From positions 1 through 25,197 of the forward strand of contig JAEEPD010000091.1 of the NCBI GenBank assembly GCA_016284575.1: a DNA stretch of 25,197 bases, given 5' to 3'. This document shows positions 5,994-14,503 of this stretch, in pieces. Under the pieces are notes generated by a model. The model ran no database searches. It was not told the origin of the DNA and saw only the letters and a program-made list of their open reading frames with translations. Each line of letters opens with the position of its first letter. Positions within the stretch are counted from its first letter, which is position 1. This stretch comes from Bacillota bacterium. Lineage in GTDB: Bacteria; Bacillota; Clostridia; Peptostreptococcales; Anaerovoracaceae. The position numbers and the translations under genes were made by a program.

Positions 5994-8177
5994 TTACTGC
6001 AGGGCTTTCTGCACTCTTTCTACGGAAACCTTCAGCTCCTCTCCTGCCCTGTCAACGATAAGTCTGTCGCCGATGTTCAGGTTTTCGGACAAAATGGTCT
6101 TCGCCAGCAGGGTCTGGACGCTGTCCTGAATGTAACGCTTCATGGGACGGGCACCGTAGAGAGGATCGTAGCTGCGTTCGATGATGAACTGCTTTGCGGC
6201 CTCGGTCACTTCCATCTTCAGGGACTTTTCAGCCAGACGCTTTGCCAGAGCCTGGATCTGCAGATCAGCTATCCTGCTGATGTTGTCCTTTGTCAGCGGC
6301 TTGAACATTATCATCTCATCCAGACGGTTTAAAAACTCCGGTCTGAAGCTCTGCTGAAGCATGGCCATGACGGTCCTTCTGGCTTCATCCGTTATGTTTC
6401 CTGCCTCATCTATGCCCTCCAGCAGATACTGGGAGCCCAGATTTGAGGTCAGTATTATAATTGTGTTCTTAAAATCCACTGTACGGCCCTGGGAATCGGT
6501 TATCCTGCCGTCATCCAGCACCTGCAGCAGTACGTTGAAGACCTCCGGGTGAGCCTTTTCCACCTCGTCGAAGAGCACCACGCTGTAGGGGTGACGCCTT
6601 ACGGCCTCGGTCAGCTGGCCGCCTTCATCGTAGCCCACATACCCCGGAGGCGCTCCGATGAGCCTGGAGACAGAAAACTTCTCCATGTACTCCGACATAT
6701 CTATACGAACCATGTTCTTTTCGTCGTCGAAAAGCTCCGCAGCAAGAGCCTTGGCCAGCTCCGTCTTGCCCACGCCCGTGGGTCCGAGGAACAGGAAGGA
6801 GCCAATGGGACGGCCGGGATCCGCAATGCCGGCACGGCTCCTCAGGATGGCCTCCGCCACCTTCTTTACAGCCTCATCCTGGCCTATCACCCGCTTATGC
6901 AGCAGCTCGTCCAGATGCAGAAGCTTTTCTCTTTCGCTTTCCATGAGCTTGGAGACAGGGATGCCGGTCCACTTGGAGACGATCTCGGTTATCTCCTCCT
7001 CGTCAACTGTATCCCTGAGCAGCCTTTCTGTGCCCTGCATGTGCTCAGCCGCAGCCTGGGCATCCGCCAGCTTCTTTTCCAGAGCCGGCAGGGTCGAATA
7101 ACGCAGCTTTGAAGCGGTCTCGTAGTCGTAGCGGCGCTGGGCGTCCTCTATCTGGCCGTTCACATGCTCTATATCAGCCTTGATATCCTTTATATTGTCC
7201 GCTGAGCCCTTCTCCGCATCCCAGCGGGCCCTCATGGCATCGAACTGGCTGCGCAGTGCTTCCAGCTCCTCTCTGAGCTTTTCAAGACGCTCCTGGGAAA
7301 GGCTGTCCTTTTCCTTTTTCAGAGCCATCTCTTCTATCTGGAGCTGCATTATCTTTCTCTGAAGACCATCCATCTCCGCAGGCATGGAGTCCATCTCCGT
7401 GCGGATGGAGGCGCAGGCCTCGTCCACCAGGTCTATGGCCTTATCCGGCAGGAAACGGTCGCTGATGTAGCGGTCAGAAAGGGTGGCCGCAGCCACCAGA
7501 GCCGAATCGTGGATGGTGACGCCATGATAGATCTCATAGCGCTCCTTAAGACCACGGAGTATGGATATGGTGTCCTCCACCGTGGGCTCATCCACCATGA
7601 CAGGCTGAAAACGCCTCTCGAGAGCTTTGTCCTTTTCGATATATTCTCTGTATTCGTTCAGGGTGGTGGCGCCGATGCAGTGGAGCTCGCCCCTGGCCAG
7701 CATTGGCTTGAGGATATTTCCCGCATCCATGGCACCGTCAGCCTTGCCCGCGCCCACTATGGTGTGGAGCTCATCGATGAAAAGAATTATCTTTCCGTCG
7801 GATTCCTTCACCTCGTTAAGCACGGATTTGAGCCTTTCCTCGAACTCTCCTCTGAACATGGCTCCTGCTATGAGGCTGCCCATGTCAAGGCTGTAGATGG
7901 TCTTGTTTTTCAGACCTTCGGGCACATCGCCCCTCAGTATTCTCTGGGCCAGACCCTCCGCGATGGCGGTCTTGCCCACACCCGGCTCGCCTATGAGCAC
8001 CGGGTTGTTTTTAGTCTTTCTCGACAGTATCCTGATGACGTTTCTTATCTCGTCATCCCTTCCGATAACAGGATCCAGCTTCTGCTCCCTGGCCCGCTGC
8101 ACCAGGTCGAAGCCGTACTTTTCCAGCGGCTTTCTGTTGTCCTCCTGCTGCGGATACATTCCATTCATTCCGTTCAT
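5994..8177 (-). CDS. clpB: ClpB-type AAA+ disaggregase lacking the N-terminal domain
   Basis: This ATP-driven unfoldase is expected to rescue aggregated proteins with DnaK. It has 727 residues; full-length ClpB is about 860. Visible parts are: first AAA+ module with Walker A G63-EPGVGKT, Walker B D136-E137 and arginine finger R188-R189; a coiled-coil middle domain (about 265-395) that distinguishes ClpB; and a second AAA+ module with Walker A G465-PTGVGKT, pore loop GYVG (512-515), Walker B D537-E538 and sensor-2 GARP (675-678). No ClpP-docking IGF/IGL loop was seen. The protein begins at the linker (KPLEKYG), so the roughly 140-residue substrate-binding N-domain is absent, and it is not encoded just upstream. 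The start is the first of three Met codons (MNGMNGMYP); AAGGGG lies eleven bases before it. No CIRCE element was seen upstream. Confidence 0.94.
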   Translation of the reverse strand: MNGMNGMYPQQEDNRKPLEKYGFDLVQRAREQKLDPVIGRDDEIRNVIRILSRKTKNNPVLIGEPGVGKTAIAEGLAQRILRGDVPEGLKNKTIYSLDMGSLIAGAMFRGEFEERLKSVLNEVKESDGKIILFIDELHTIVGAGKADGAMDAGNILKPMLARGELHCIGATTLNEYREYIEKDKALERRFQPVMVDEPTVEDTISILRGLKERYEIYHGVTIHDSALVAAATLSDRYISDRFLPDKAIDLVDEACASIRTEMDSMPAEMDGLQRKIMQLQIEEMALKKEKDSLSQERLEKLREELEALRSQFDAMRARWDAEKGSADNIKDIKADIEHVNGQIEDAQRRYDYETASKLRYSTLPALEKKLADAQAAAEHMQGTERLLRDTVDEEEITEIVSKWTGIPVSKLMESEREKLLHLDELLHKRVIGQDEAVKKVAEAILRSRAGIADPGRPIGSFLFLGPTGVGKTELAKALAAELFDDEKNMVRIDMSEYMEKFSVSRLIGAPPGYVGYDEGGQLTEAVRRHPYSVVLFDEVEKAHPEVFNVLLQVLDDGRITDSQGRTVDFKNTIIILTSNLGSQYLLEGIDEAGNITDEARRTVMAMLQQSFRPEFLNRLDEMIMFKPLTKDNISRIADLQIQALAKRLAEKSLKMEVTEAAKQFIIERSYDPLYGARPMKRYIQDSVQTLLAKTILSENLNIGDRLIVDRAGEELKVSVERVQKALQ

Positions 8178-8296
8178 ATTTTATTTTACCCCTTCATTTT
8201 TTAGTTTAGTTCGGGTTCCTGCCGCCGGGGACGCCTCCATCGGCCAGCACTGAAGCGCTGACGGGCTCTTCCCCTGCGTCACTCCCTCATTTGACC
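8178..8296. other. Gap between the RHH-like gene and clpB
   Basis: These 119 bases hold no credible gene. On the minus strand there are modest hairpins, for example TGACG pairing with CGTCA and CAGCGCTTCAGTGCTG (one mismatch), but no following U-tract and no convincing promoter. clpB may therefore be read through from the upstream gene. A single GGTCAAA heptad at 8290-8296 resembles half of a CtsR site, without a second half. Confidence 0.5.
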
Positions 8297-8950
8297 TTAG
8301 ATAAGACCAACTCCGTTGTTTAAATGATCCACGTAAGCCCTCTCCAGGTCCCTTTCCGTATAAGCGCCGCTCAGCCAGCCCTTCATAAGCTTGTCGAACA
8401 TGCTTATATATGATGAGATCTCCTTTCCCAGATCCAGCTCCCTGTAGCTTCTCCCCTTGGGAAGGGCCAGGGTGCGGATGAATCTGCCGTCCCCCATCTG
8501 GTACTGCAGGGCGCCCGCAGGATAGTAATCCGCGATATAGGCATCCTCAAGGCGCTTCCACATCATGAAGAACTGGGCCATCGCCGTCAGCAGGGACTGG
8601 GACTGGGTGCGGAAATTGACCGTCAGCTCTCCTATGCTGTCCCCGGGGCTTCTGTAAAGCTGCACCTGATAGCGCACCGTTGGCCTGTACTTGTACTGCA
8701 GGCTGCTCTTCATGGACATGGACAGCTGATTGGGACTGAAAAACGGCACCATATCCGTGGTGCTTCCTATCAGCTCCTCCAGCTTTCTGAAAATGCCCTC
8801 GATCTCCTTTTCGGGAGTGCTCACAGAAACATAGTCTGCAAGTATCTGATTCACCAGGTTAGAACGGTTGGTACCGGTCCTGGCAGCCAGCTTGTCGATC
8901 TCCGCCACCACCTCGTCCATCAGCATCAGACTGTATAAGCTCTTTTCCAT
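8297..8950 (-). CDS. Ribbon-helix-helix-like N-terminus protein of unknown function
   Basis: This is a 217-residue protein that I do not recognise as a named family. Residues about 3-42 (MLMDEVVAEIDKLAARTGTN then RSNLVNQILADYV) match the beta-helix-helix pattern of CopG/Arc-type DNA-binding domains. The remaining 175 residues have no visible membrane helix or signal peptide and include a beta-rich middle part (about 85-115). The start at 8950 is chosen over a 38-residue longer frame because AGGAGG (8958-8963) lies seven bases upstream and a strong promoter falls inside the longer frame. It is followed by clpB on the same strand after 119 bases. It could be a transcription regulator, possibly of itself or clpB. 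That is inference. Confidence 0.75.
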   Translation of the reverse strand: MEKSLYSLMLMDEVVAEIDKLAARTGTNRSNLVNQILADYVSVSTPEKEIEGIFRKLEELIGSTTDMVPFFSPNQLSMSMKSSLQYKYRPTVRYQVQLYRSPGDSIGELTVNFRTQSQSLLTAMAQFFMMWKRLEDAYIADYYPAGALQYQMGDGRFIRTLALPKGRSYRELDLGKEISSYISMFDKLMKGWLSGAYTERDLERAYVDHLNNGVGLI

Positions 8951-8983
8951 AAAACAGCCTCCTCTCCTTTGTATTTCGAAATA

Positions 8984-9012
8984 ATTGTAGCGCAATATAC
9001 TGAACTCGTCAA
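8984..9012 (-). promoter_or_regulatory. Strong sigma-A-like promoter of the RHH-like gene
   Basis: On the minus strand TTGACG (9012-9007), a 17-base spacer and TACAAT (8989-8984) match the consensus in five of six positions at each box. This places the transcript start near 8977, about 27 bases before the ATG at 8950, and it argues against the longer open frame. Confidence 0.8.
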
Positions 9013-9051
9013 GTGATTTATATAAATTAATTCTCAAATTTAATGCAACAC

Positions 9052-9075
9052 AAAACCCGGCCATGCCTGACCGGG
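9052..9075 (-). terminator. Intrinsic terminator after cls
   Basis: On the minus strand CCCGGTCAGGCATGGCCGGG (5-base outer stem, one mismatch, two inner pairs) is followed by TTTTGTGTT. It lies 34 bases after the cls stop codon and closes the der-to-cls operon. Confidence 0.7.
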
Positions 9076-9108
9076 CTGTGAATGATTGTGGATTATTTGC
9101 TTTGACGC

Positions 9109-10578
9109 CTACAGAATGTCAGAGACCAGTCTGCTGATGGATTCTTTAAAACGTATCCAAAGGGACCTGTTCCTGTAGCCCTCTATGCTCAGCTCCACTG
9201 AGTCCTTTATATCTCTGTCGAAGGCTGCCTCAAGATCTGAAGCAACCCTGCTGTCGTACATTACCGCATTGCATTCGAAATTGAGACTAAAGCTCCTCTT
9301 GTCGAAATTGGCGGAGCCCACGGAGCTCACCTCGCCGTCCGCCGCGATGGTCTTGGCGTGGAGGAAGCCCTTGTTGTAAATGTAGACCTTGACTCCAGAA
9401 TCCAGCAGGGCGCCGCAGTTGTAATAGGTGACCCAGTAGACGAAGGGGTGGTCCGGTTGATTCGGTATCATCATGCGGACATCGATGCCTGACAGGGCTG
9501 CTGACTTCAGAGCCTCGAAAATGCTGTCATCCGGTATGAAATAAGGCGTCTGTATGCGTATGCTCTTTTTTGCGTCGTTGATTATCTTAAGATAGGCCTG
9601 CTTTATCTCCGTGGAGGGCGCATCGGGACCGCAGGAAAGGATCTGCACGCCCACATTGCCCTTCTTTTCGTTTTCGTAATATATCCGGCTGGCCAGCTCG
9701 TAATCCTCCTTGGCTACATAGCGCCAGTCGAGAAGAAAACGCGCCTCCATGTCCTCCACGCAGGGTCCGGTAAGCTTAAGATTTGTGTCCCTCCAGCCTC
9801 CGAAGCGCTCGCTCTGGCCGGTATATTCCAGAGCAATGTTGCTACCGCCGGTAAAGCAGACCTCGTGGTCCACCACGATTATCTTTCTGTGGTTTCTGTA
9901 GTTGATGTTCGGGTTGATCCTGAAAAGCCTTATGGGGAAGAAGAAGGCCACCTTGCCCCCTGCCTCCTCCAGAGTTCTGAAGTAGCTGCGGTTCATGAGC
10001 CGGCTTCCGAAGGAATCCAGAAGCAGCCTGACCTCTACGCCCTCCTTCGCCTTTTTGGTCAGGATATTCATGAACTTAACGCCGACCTCGTCCGGCTTCA
10101 TGATGAACATATCCACGTTAATCGTGGTTTTTGCGTCCTCCAGAGCATAGAAAACATCTCTGAAGTAATCTCTGCCGTTCATATAGAGCCTTACATCGTT
10201 CTCCTGACTGAGGAAGGCATTGGAATAATGCTGATTCAGCTTTATAAGGGACTGCCACTTCTTTTCGATGTCGTTCACATAGCGGAACTTCGAATCGTCC
10301 ATCTCCCTGATCTGAGAGCCCAGAGTCTTGCGTATGCGCTTTTCCTCGTTGCGGGTCAGCTTGAAGATCTTCTGGCGGGCGATGTTCTGGGAAAGGATAA
10401 GATACAGAACAAGCCCTACACCGGGGAGGGTGTAGAGCACCATAAGCCAGGCAAGAGTCGCGGTCGGATTCTTGTGTTCCCGGAAGATTATGGCCAGCGA
10501 GATCAGGAAGTTCAGCAGATATATCAGCGAGACGATTCCTTCAATGCTGGGAAGTATTTGTGGCATATTCTGTGACAT
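9109..10578 (-). CDS. cls: Cardiolipin synthase, phospholipase D superfamily
   Basis: This membrane enzyme condenses two phosphatidylglycerol molecules into cardiolipin and glycerol. It has 489 residues, the usual length for bacterial ClsA-type enzymes. Two N-terminal membrane helices (about 13-32 and 41-62, PLDc_N) are followed by two PLD domains with intact HKD motifs: H230-R-K232 to D237 followed by GGSN, and H407-A-K409 to D414 followed by GSANFD. The start has AAAGGA six bases upstream. It is the last gene of the apparent operon der-plsY-gpsA-miaB-M50-cls, 27 bases after the protease gene and followed by a terminator. Co-transcription with gpsA and plsY links early and late steps of phospholipid synthesis. 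Confidence 0.95.
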   Translation of the reverse strand: MSQNMPQILPSIEGIVSLIYLLNFLISLAIIFREHKNPTATLAWLMVLYTLPGVGLVLYLILSQNIARQKIFKLTRNEEKRIRKTLGSQIREMDDSKFRYVNDIEKKWQSLIKLNQHYSNAFLSQENDVRLYMNGRDYFRDVFYALEDAKTTINVDMFIMKPDEVGVKFMNILTKKAKEGVEVRLLLDSFGSRLMNRSYFRTLEEAGGKVAFFFPIRLFRINPNINYRNHRKIIVVDHEVCFTGGSNIALEYTGQSERFGGWRDTNLKLTGPCVEDMEARFLLDWRYVAKEDYELASRIYYENEKKGNVGVQILSCGPDAPSTEIKQAYLKIINDAKKSIRIQTPYFIPDDSIFEALKSAALSGIDVRMMIPNQPDHPFVYWVTYYNCGALLDSGVKVYIYNKGFLHAKTIAADGEVSSVGSANFDKRSFSLNFECNAVMYDSRVASDLEAAFDRDIKDSVELSIEGYRNRSLWIRFKESISRLVSDIL

Positions 10579-10605
10579 TTCGTCCTTTCTTAGCCTTGCG
10601 CCGGG

Positions 10606-11385
10606 CTACAGCAGCAGGTACCAGCCCTGAACGCCGAATATATTCATTATCCCGCTGATTATGATGCTCAAAGGCCTGCTCAGAAGCATGCTGGGGATCC
10701 CGAAGAAGATCATGGCCATCAGTATCCAGCGGCTGTTGAAGTATACGAAATTATAGAACCCGGATCCACGGAGGTTGAAGACATCGCAGACCACGCCAAA
10801 GCCGTCCAGGGGAGGCACAGGCAGCAGGTTGAAGAGCATAAGAGACACATTCACCACCGCTATCTGCATCAGCACCCTGCCAAGGGCGTTGCCAAGGACA
10901 TTGCTGTAGAGGAAGCCCGGCAGAAGCCTTGTGATGACGCCAAGGATAAGTCCGACGGCCACAGCCAGGAGGAAGTTCATGGTTATTCCCGCAAGGCCCA
11001 CGAGTATCATGTCCCTTCTGCGGCTCCTGAAGTTTCTGGGGTCTATGCGCACTGGCTGCCCCCAGCCGAAGTGGATCAGAAGCAGGCAGGCCAGGCCTAT
11101 GGGGTCTATGTGAGCCCTGGGATCAAGGGTAACTCTGCCCTGATAAAGAGGCGTATTGTCTCCGCAGAGCACTGCCACCTTGGCATGGGCGTACTCGTGG
11201 AAGCTTAGGCCTATGATGATGGCAGGAAGCATCAGAATGGTATCCACGAACCAGTCGAAGAAGCTGCCTATGCCGCCGTACATAAGGGCCCTCAAGGGAC
11301 CGTTCAGCAGCATTATAAGCAGGAACATCAGCATGGTGGGATTCTGCCTCAGTCTGTACCACATTTCTCTCAAGTAGTTTCTCAT
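10606..11385 (-). CDS. Site-2 protease-type membrane metalloprotease (peptidase M50)
   Basis: This is a 259-residue multi-pass membrane protein of the short YwhC/Rv-type M50B group. The zinc motif HEYAH (H63-E64-x-x-H67) lies in a membrane helix. The third ligand region NLLPVPPLDG (186-195, with D194) lies in a later helix. Four to six membrane helices are visible and there is no PDZ domain, so it is not RseP/RasP. Its substrate is unknown. The ATG overlaps the miaB stop codon by four bases (ATGA), so translation is coupled to miaB. The same protein family is often found in Firmicutes housekeeping operons, and nothing here identifies a specific regulated sigma or anti-sigma factor. Confidence 0.9.
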   Translation of the reverse strand: MRNYLREMWYRLRQNPTMLMFLLIMLLNGPLRALMYGGIGSFFDWFVDTILMLPAIIIGLSFHEYAHAKVAVLCGDNTPLYQGRVTLDPRAHIDPIGLACLLLIHFGWGQPVRIDPRNFRSRRRDMILVGLAGITMNFLLAVAVGLILGVITRLLPGFLYSNVLGNALGRVLMQIAVVNVSLMLFNLLPVPPLDGFGVVCDVFNLRGSGFYNFVYFNSRWILMAMIFFGIPSMLLSRPLSIIISGIMNIFGVQGWYLLL

Positions 11386-12734
11386 AAAAGTTCTCCGTAA
11401 AGGCTGAAGGTCTGGGCTTTTACGATGCGCACAGGCACGATCTGCCCGATCAGACGCTCACCGCCTTTAAAATCAACGGTCTTGCCGAATTCGTTCTTTC
11501 CCGTCAGCATGCCGGGGTCGGTCTTGCTCTGTCCCTCGACGAGTACATCATAGATCTGATCCTGGTCAGCTGCGCTCTTATCCTCCTGGATGGCGTGCAT
11601 CACATCGAGCAGCCTGTCGAAGCGCTGATGCTTTACAGCCTCCGGCACCTGCTCCGGATCCTTTGCCGCGGGAGTGCCCTCCCTCACCGAATAAAGGAAG
11701 GTGAAGGCGGAATCGTAGCGCACCTTTTCGCAGAGATCAACGGTCTCCTCAAAGTCCGCCTCGGTCTCTCCGGGAAAGCCCACGATTATATCAGTGGAGA
11801 TGGCGATCTGGGGGCAGGCCGCCCTCAGCTTCTCCACAAGAGCAATATACTGCTCCTTTGTGTAGTGTCTGTTCATCTTCTGTAAAATTTCTGTGCTTCC
11901 TGACTGAACCGGCAGATGGATCTGGCGGCACAGGTGCTTAAGCTCCCCGAAGCAGGCTATCATATCGTCTGAGAGGTCCTTGGGGTGAGAGCTCATGAAG
12001 CGTATGCGCTCTATTCCGGGGATCTTGTCCACCTCCCGCAGAAGTCCCGCAAAATCCAGATGGGGCTCGTCGGTGACCCAGTTATATGAGCCTTCAATGC
12101 TTTTGGCTCTGCCGTAGGAGTTTACGTTCTGTCCCAGAAGGGTGACCTCCTTGCAGCCGTCCTGCGCAAGAGCCCGGATCTCAGCCAGAATGTCCTCCGG
12201 CCTTCTGCTGCGCTCCCTGCCCCTCGTATATGGCACTATGCAGTAGCTGCAGAAATTGTTGCAGCCCTCCATTATGTTCACATAGGACTTGAATTTGAAG
12301 GCCCTGCTCTGTGGCAGACCCTCCTCCATGGGCTTTCCGCTCTCCCAGACCTCCACCAGCATCTTCTTTTCTCTTGAGATGTTGGCGAAGAGCCTTGGAA
12401 ACTCGCCGATGTTGTAGGTGCCGAACACCAGGTCCACCCATGGGTACTTGGATTTGAGCATGTCGATGATGCGCTGCTGCTGCATCATGCAGCCGCAGAC
12501 GCCTACTATCATCTCCGGGTTCCTTTCGTGGGGGTTCTTAAGCTGCCCCAGCACCCCGAAGAAGCGCTTATCCGCGTTCTCCCGGACGCTGCAGGTGTTG
12601 AGAAGCACCACGTCTGCCTTTTTCGGCTCCTCCTCAAAAACATAGCCCTGGGCCTCCAGCATGCCCGCCAGGGTCTCTGAATCCCTCTCGTTCATCTGGC
12701 AGCCAAATGTAATTATGTGATAGCTCTTAGCCAT
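11382..12734 (-). CDS. miaB: tRNA-2-methylthio-N6-(dimethylallyl)adenosine synthase MiaB
   Basis: This radical-SAM methylthiotransferase converts i6A37 to ms2i6A37 in tRNAs reading UNN codons. It has 450 residues. The N-terminal UPF0004 domain carries the three auxiliary-cluster cysteines C12, C48 and C82. The radical-SAM domain has C158-NNF-C162-SY-C165. The C-terminal TRAM domain is residues about 385-450 (ends in AQTFSLYGELL). Recognition as MiaB rather than MtaB or RimO rests on the GCQMNERDSE start, the NTCSVRENAD stretch and the GCNNFCSYCIVPYTRGRERS core. It lies 23 bases after gpsA and overlaps the M50 protease by four bases. It is one operon unit with the lipid genes, without an obvious functional link. 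Confidence 0.97.
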   Translation of the reverse strand: MAKSYHIITFGCQMNERDSETLAGMLEAQGYVFEEEPKKADVVLLNTCSVRENADKRFFGVLGQLKNPHERNPEMIVGVCGCMMQQQRIIDMLKSKYPWVDLVFGTYNIGEFPRLFANISREKKMLVEVWESGKPMEEGLPQSRAFKFKSYVNIMEGCNNFCSYCIVPYTRGRERSRRPEDILAEIRALAQDGCKEVTLLGQNVNSYGRAKSIEGSYNWVTDEPHLDFAGLLREVDKIPGIERIRFMSSHPKDLSDDMIACFGELKHLCRQIHLPVQSGSTEILQKMNRHYTKEQYIALVEKLRAACPQIAISTDIIVGFPGETEADFEETVDLCEKVRYDSAFTFLYSVREGTPAAKDPEQVPEAVKHQRFDRLLDVMHAIQEDKSAADQDQIYDVLVEGQSKTDPGMLTGKNEFGKTVDFKGGERLIGQIVPVRIVKAQTFSLYGELL

Positions 12735-12757
12735 TATCTACTCCGCTCCGGCCATTA

Positions 12758-13819
12758 TCAGCCGTTGATGCTCTCAGATTTTCTGCTTCTTGTCATGAGG
12801 CTTTTTACTGCCTCCTCCGCGCTGAGCTCGCCGTGGATGAGGCGGCAGATGGCCTCTGTTATGGGCATCTCCACGCCCTGCTTTTTCGCCAGCTCCCAGG
12901 CGGCATCGGCGGTATAAAAGCCCTCCACCACCATGCCCACGGCTTCAACAGCCTCCTCGGGCTTCATGCCCTGGCCTATCAGAAGACCGCAGCGTCTGTT
13001 TCTGGAATGCTGGCTGCAGCAGGTCACTATAAGGTCTCCCATGCCGGAAAGACCTGCAAAGCTGGCGGGATCTGCTCCCAGGCTTATACCGAGCCTTGAG
13101 ATCTCAGTAAGGCCTCTGGTTATCATTGCGGCCTTTGCGCTGTCGCCATAGCCAAGACCGTCGGATATGCCGGCTCCGAGGGCGATTATGTTCTTCAGGG
13201 CTCCGCCCAGCTCTATTCCCGTAAGATCAGGATTGGTATAGACCCGGAAGTTGTCGTTCATGAATATGTCCTGGACCTCTTTTGCCGCCTCGGGGTCGTC
13301 GGAGGATGCGGTGACGGAGGCAGGAAGGCGCCTTGCTATCTCCTCGGCGTGGGAGGGTCCTGAAAGGGCCACATAGGGCACATGGGGCGCTATCTCCGCA
13401 GCCACCTCTGACATGGTCTTAAGAGTGCCCCTTTCTATGCCCTTGGCCAGGTTTACGAGTATGGTGCCCGGCTCTATATAGGGCGCTGCGGCCTTCAGGA
13501 CCTCCCTGAAGTGCTGGGCAGGGATGCCGAATACGGCAGCATCTGCTCCATCCAGCGCCATTTCAAGCTCGGGGCAGTAGGAAAAGTCCGGAAGCTCAAC
13601 TCCCGGCAGGTATTTGCTGTTTTCGTGCTTTTCAGCCATCTCCACCAGCCGGTCCAGGTTCCTGTCCCAGATGGCCACATCATGGCCGTTTTCCGCCAGC
13701 AGCTTGGCAGCGGCAGTGCCCCAGCTTCCCGCGCCGATGACGGCCACGGTCCTGGACACAGGCCTCTCCTCAGCAGTCTGAGGCTCTATTATATTGCTTA
13801 AGATACTGTTTTCAGGCAT
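12758..13819 (-). CDS. gpsA: NAD(P)H-dependent glycerol-3-phosphate dehydrogenase GpsA
   Basis: This soluble enzyme reduces dihydroxyacetone phosphate to sn-glycerol-3-phosphate, the backbone of phospholipids. It has 353 residues. The Rossmann motif GAGSWGTA is at residues 29-36. ALSGPSHAEE and the catalytic/substrate helix region GGALKNIIALGAGISDG are present. The C-terminal domain contains RNRRCGLLIGQG. About 20 residues precede the usual start of the fold. The first ATG is kept because AGGAG lies seven bases before it. It follows plsY, which uses its product, after 96 bases without a visible promoter, so the two are probably co-transcribed. Confidence 0.97.
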   Translation of the reverse strand: MPENSILSNIIEPQTAEERPVSRTVAVIGAGSWGTAAAKLLAENGHDVAIWDRNLDRLVEMAEKHENSKYLPGVELPDFSYCPELEMALDGADAAVFGIPAQHFREVLKAAAPYIEPGTILVNLAKGIERGTLKTMSEVAAEIAPHVPYVALSGPSHAEEIARRLPASVTASSDDPEAAKEVQDIFMNDNFRVYTNPDLTGIELGGALKNIIALGAGISDGLGYGDSAKAAMITRGLTEISRLGISLGADPASFAGLSGMGDLIVTCCSQHSRNRRCGLLIGQGMKPEEAVEAVGMVVEGFYTADAAWELAKKQGVEMPITEAICRLIHGELSAEEAVKSLMTRSRKSESING

Positions 13820-13915
13820 TACTTTTCTCCTGCAGGCCTGCCAATCGCTGTGGACCGGGTTCCCCGACGGTCCGCCGGCGGCGCCTCAGGCCTGCTGTGG
13901 GTCTATATCTCTGTA
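13820..13915. other. Gap between plsY and gpsA with a hairpin
   Basis: These 96 bases hold no gene. GGACCG (13852-13857) pairs with CGGTCC (13868-13873) across a 10-base loop, a GC palindrome (ccgccggcgg) sits just beside it, and the word caggcctgc occurs twice. No U-tract or clear promoter accompanies these, so I do not call a terminator. An effect on gpsA expression or mRNA processing is possible. Confidence 0.4.
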
Positions 13916-14503
13916 TTATTTATATTTGCTGAAGTCCAGCTTGGATTCGGTTCCGTCCAGTATGCGCTTTATGTTGCTTCTGTGCTTGAATATAACTATG
14001 GCAGCCATAACCAGGCCGTAGAGGGTGAAGCCCCTGAGCATGAAAAAGCTCAGAGGCGGCAGAGCGGCAGCAGCGCATACGGAGCCCAGGCTGACCATTT
14101 TTGAAATGGCCATTATAGCCAGAGCGAAAACTAAAACTATCAGCGCCATCCTCCAGTCCACCGCAAGCAGGGTCCCAAGGGCAGTGGCAACGCCCTTTCC
14201 TCCCTTGAAGCCGAAGAAGGCAGGCCAGATATGGCCTATCATGACAAAGACCGCGGCAATATAGGCTCCACCGGCTCCGGCCAGAAGGCCTCCGATCTTA
14301 ACGGCTGCAACGCCCTTGAGCACATCTATGGCAAGGGTGGCTATGGCAGCCTTCTTGCCGTAATTTCTGAGCATATTTGTGGAGCCTGCGTTTCCGCTGC
14401 CCTTTTCCCGTATGTCGCCCCCCAGAGCCTTGCTGATGAGTATGGCCGGGGAAATGTCGCCCAGAAGGTAGGCGACCAAAGCGCTTAGAATAAGCTTGAT
14501 CAT
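13916..14503 (-). CDS. plsY: Acyl-phosphate:glycerol-3-phosphate acyltransferase PlsY
   Basis: This membrane enzyme transfers an acyl group from acyl-phosphate (made by PlsX) to glycerol-3-phosphate, the first committed step of phospholipid synthesis in most Gram-positive bacteria. It has 195 residues and about five membrane helices. All three family motifs are present: SGNAGSTN (36-43), GHIWPAFFGFKGGKG (90-104) and HRSNIKRILDGTE (174-186). The start overlaps the der stop by four bases (ATGA). Neighbour gpsA makes its substrate. Confidence 0.97.
   Translation of the reverse strand: MIKLILSALVAYLLGDISPAILISKALGGDIREKGSGNAGSTNMLRNYGKKAAIATLAIDVLKGVAAVKIGGLLAGAGGAYIAAVFVMIGHIWPAFFGFKGGKGVATALGTLLAVDWRMALIVLVFALAIMAISKMVSLGSVCAAAALPPLSFFMLRGFTLYGLVMAAIVIFKHRSNIKRILDGTESKLDFSKYK

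Noticed and set aside
8205..8290. Hairpins between the RHH-like gene and clpB as a terminator
   Set aside because: Stems are short or mismatched and are not followed by a run of T on the minus strand.
8290..8296. GGTCAAA word upstream of clpB as a CtsR heat-shock operator
   Set aside because: CtsR sites need two heptads three bases apart. The second position reads GGGAGTG, which matches poorly, so one heptad alone is not evidence.
8951..9064. N-terminal extension of the ribbon-helix-helix-like protein
   Set aside because: The extension covers the promoter and the AGGAGG site of the shorter start.
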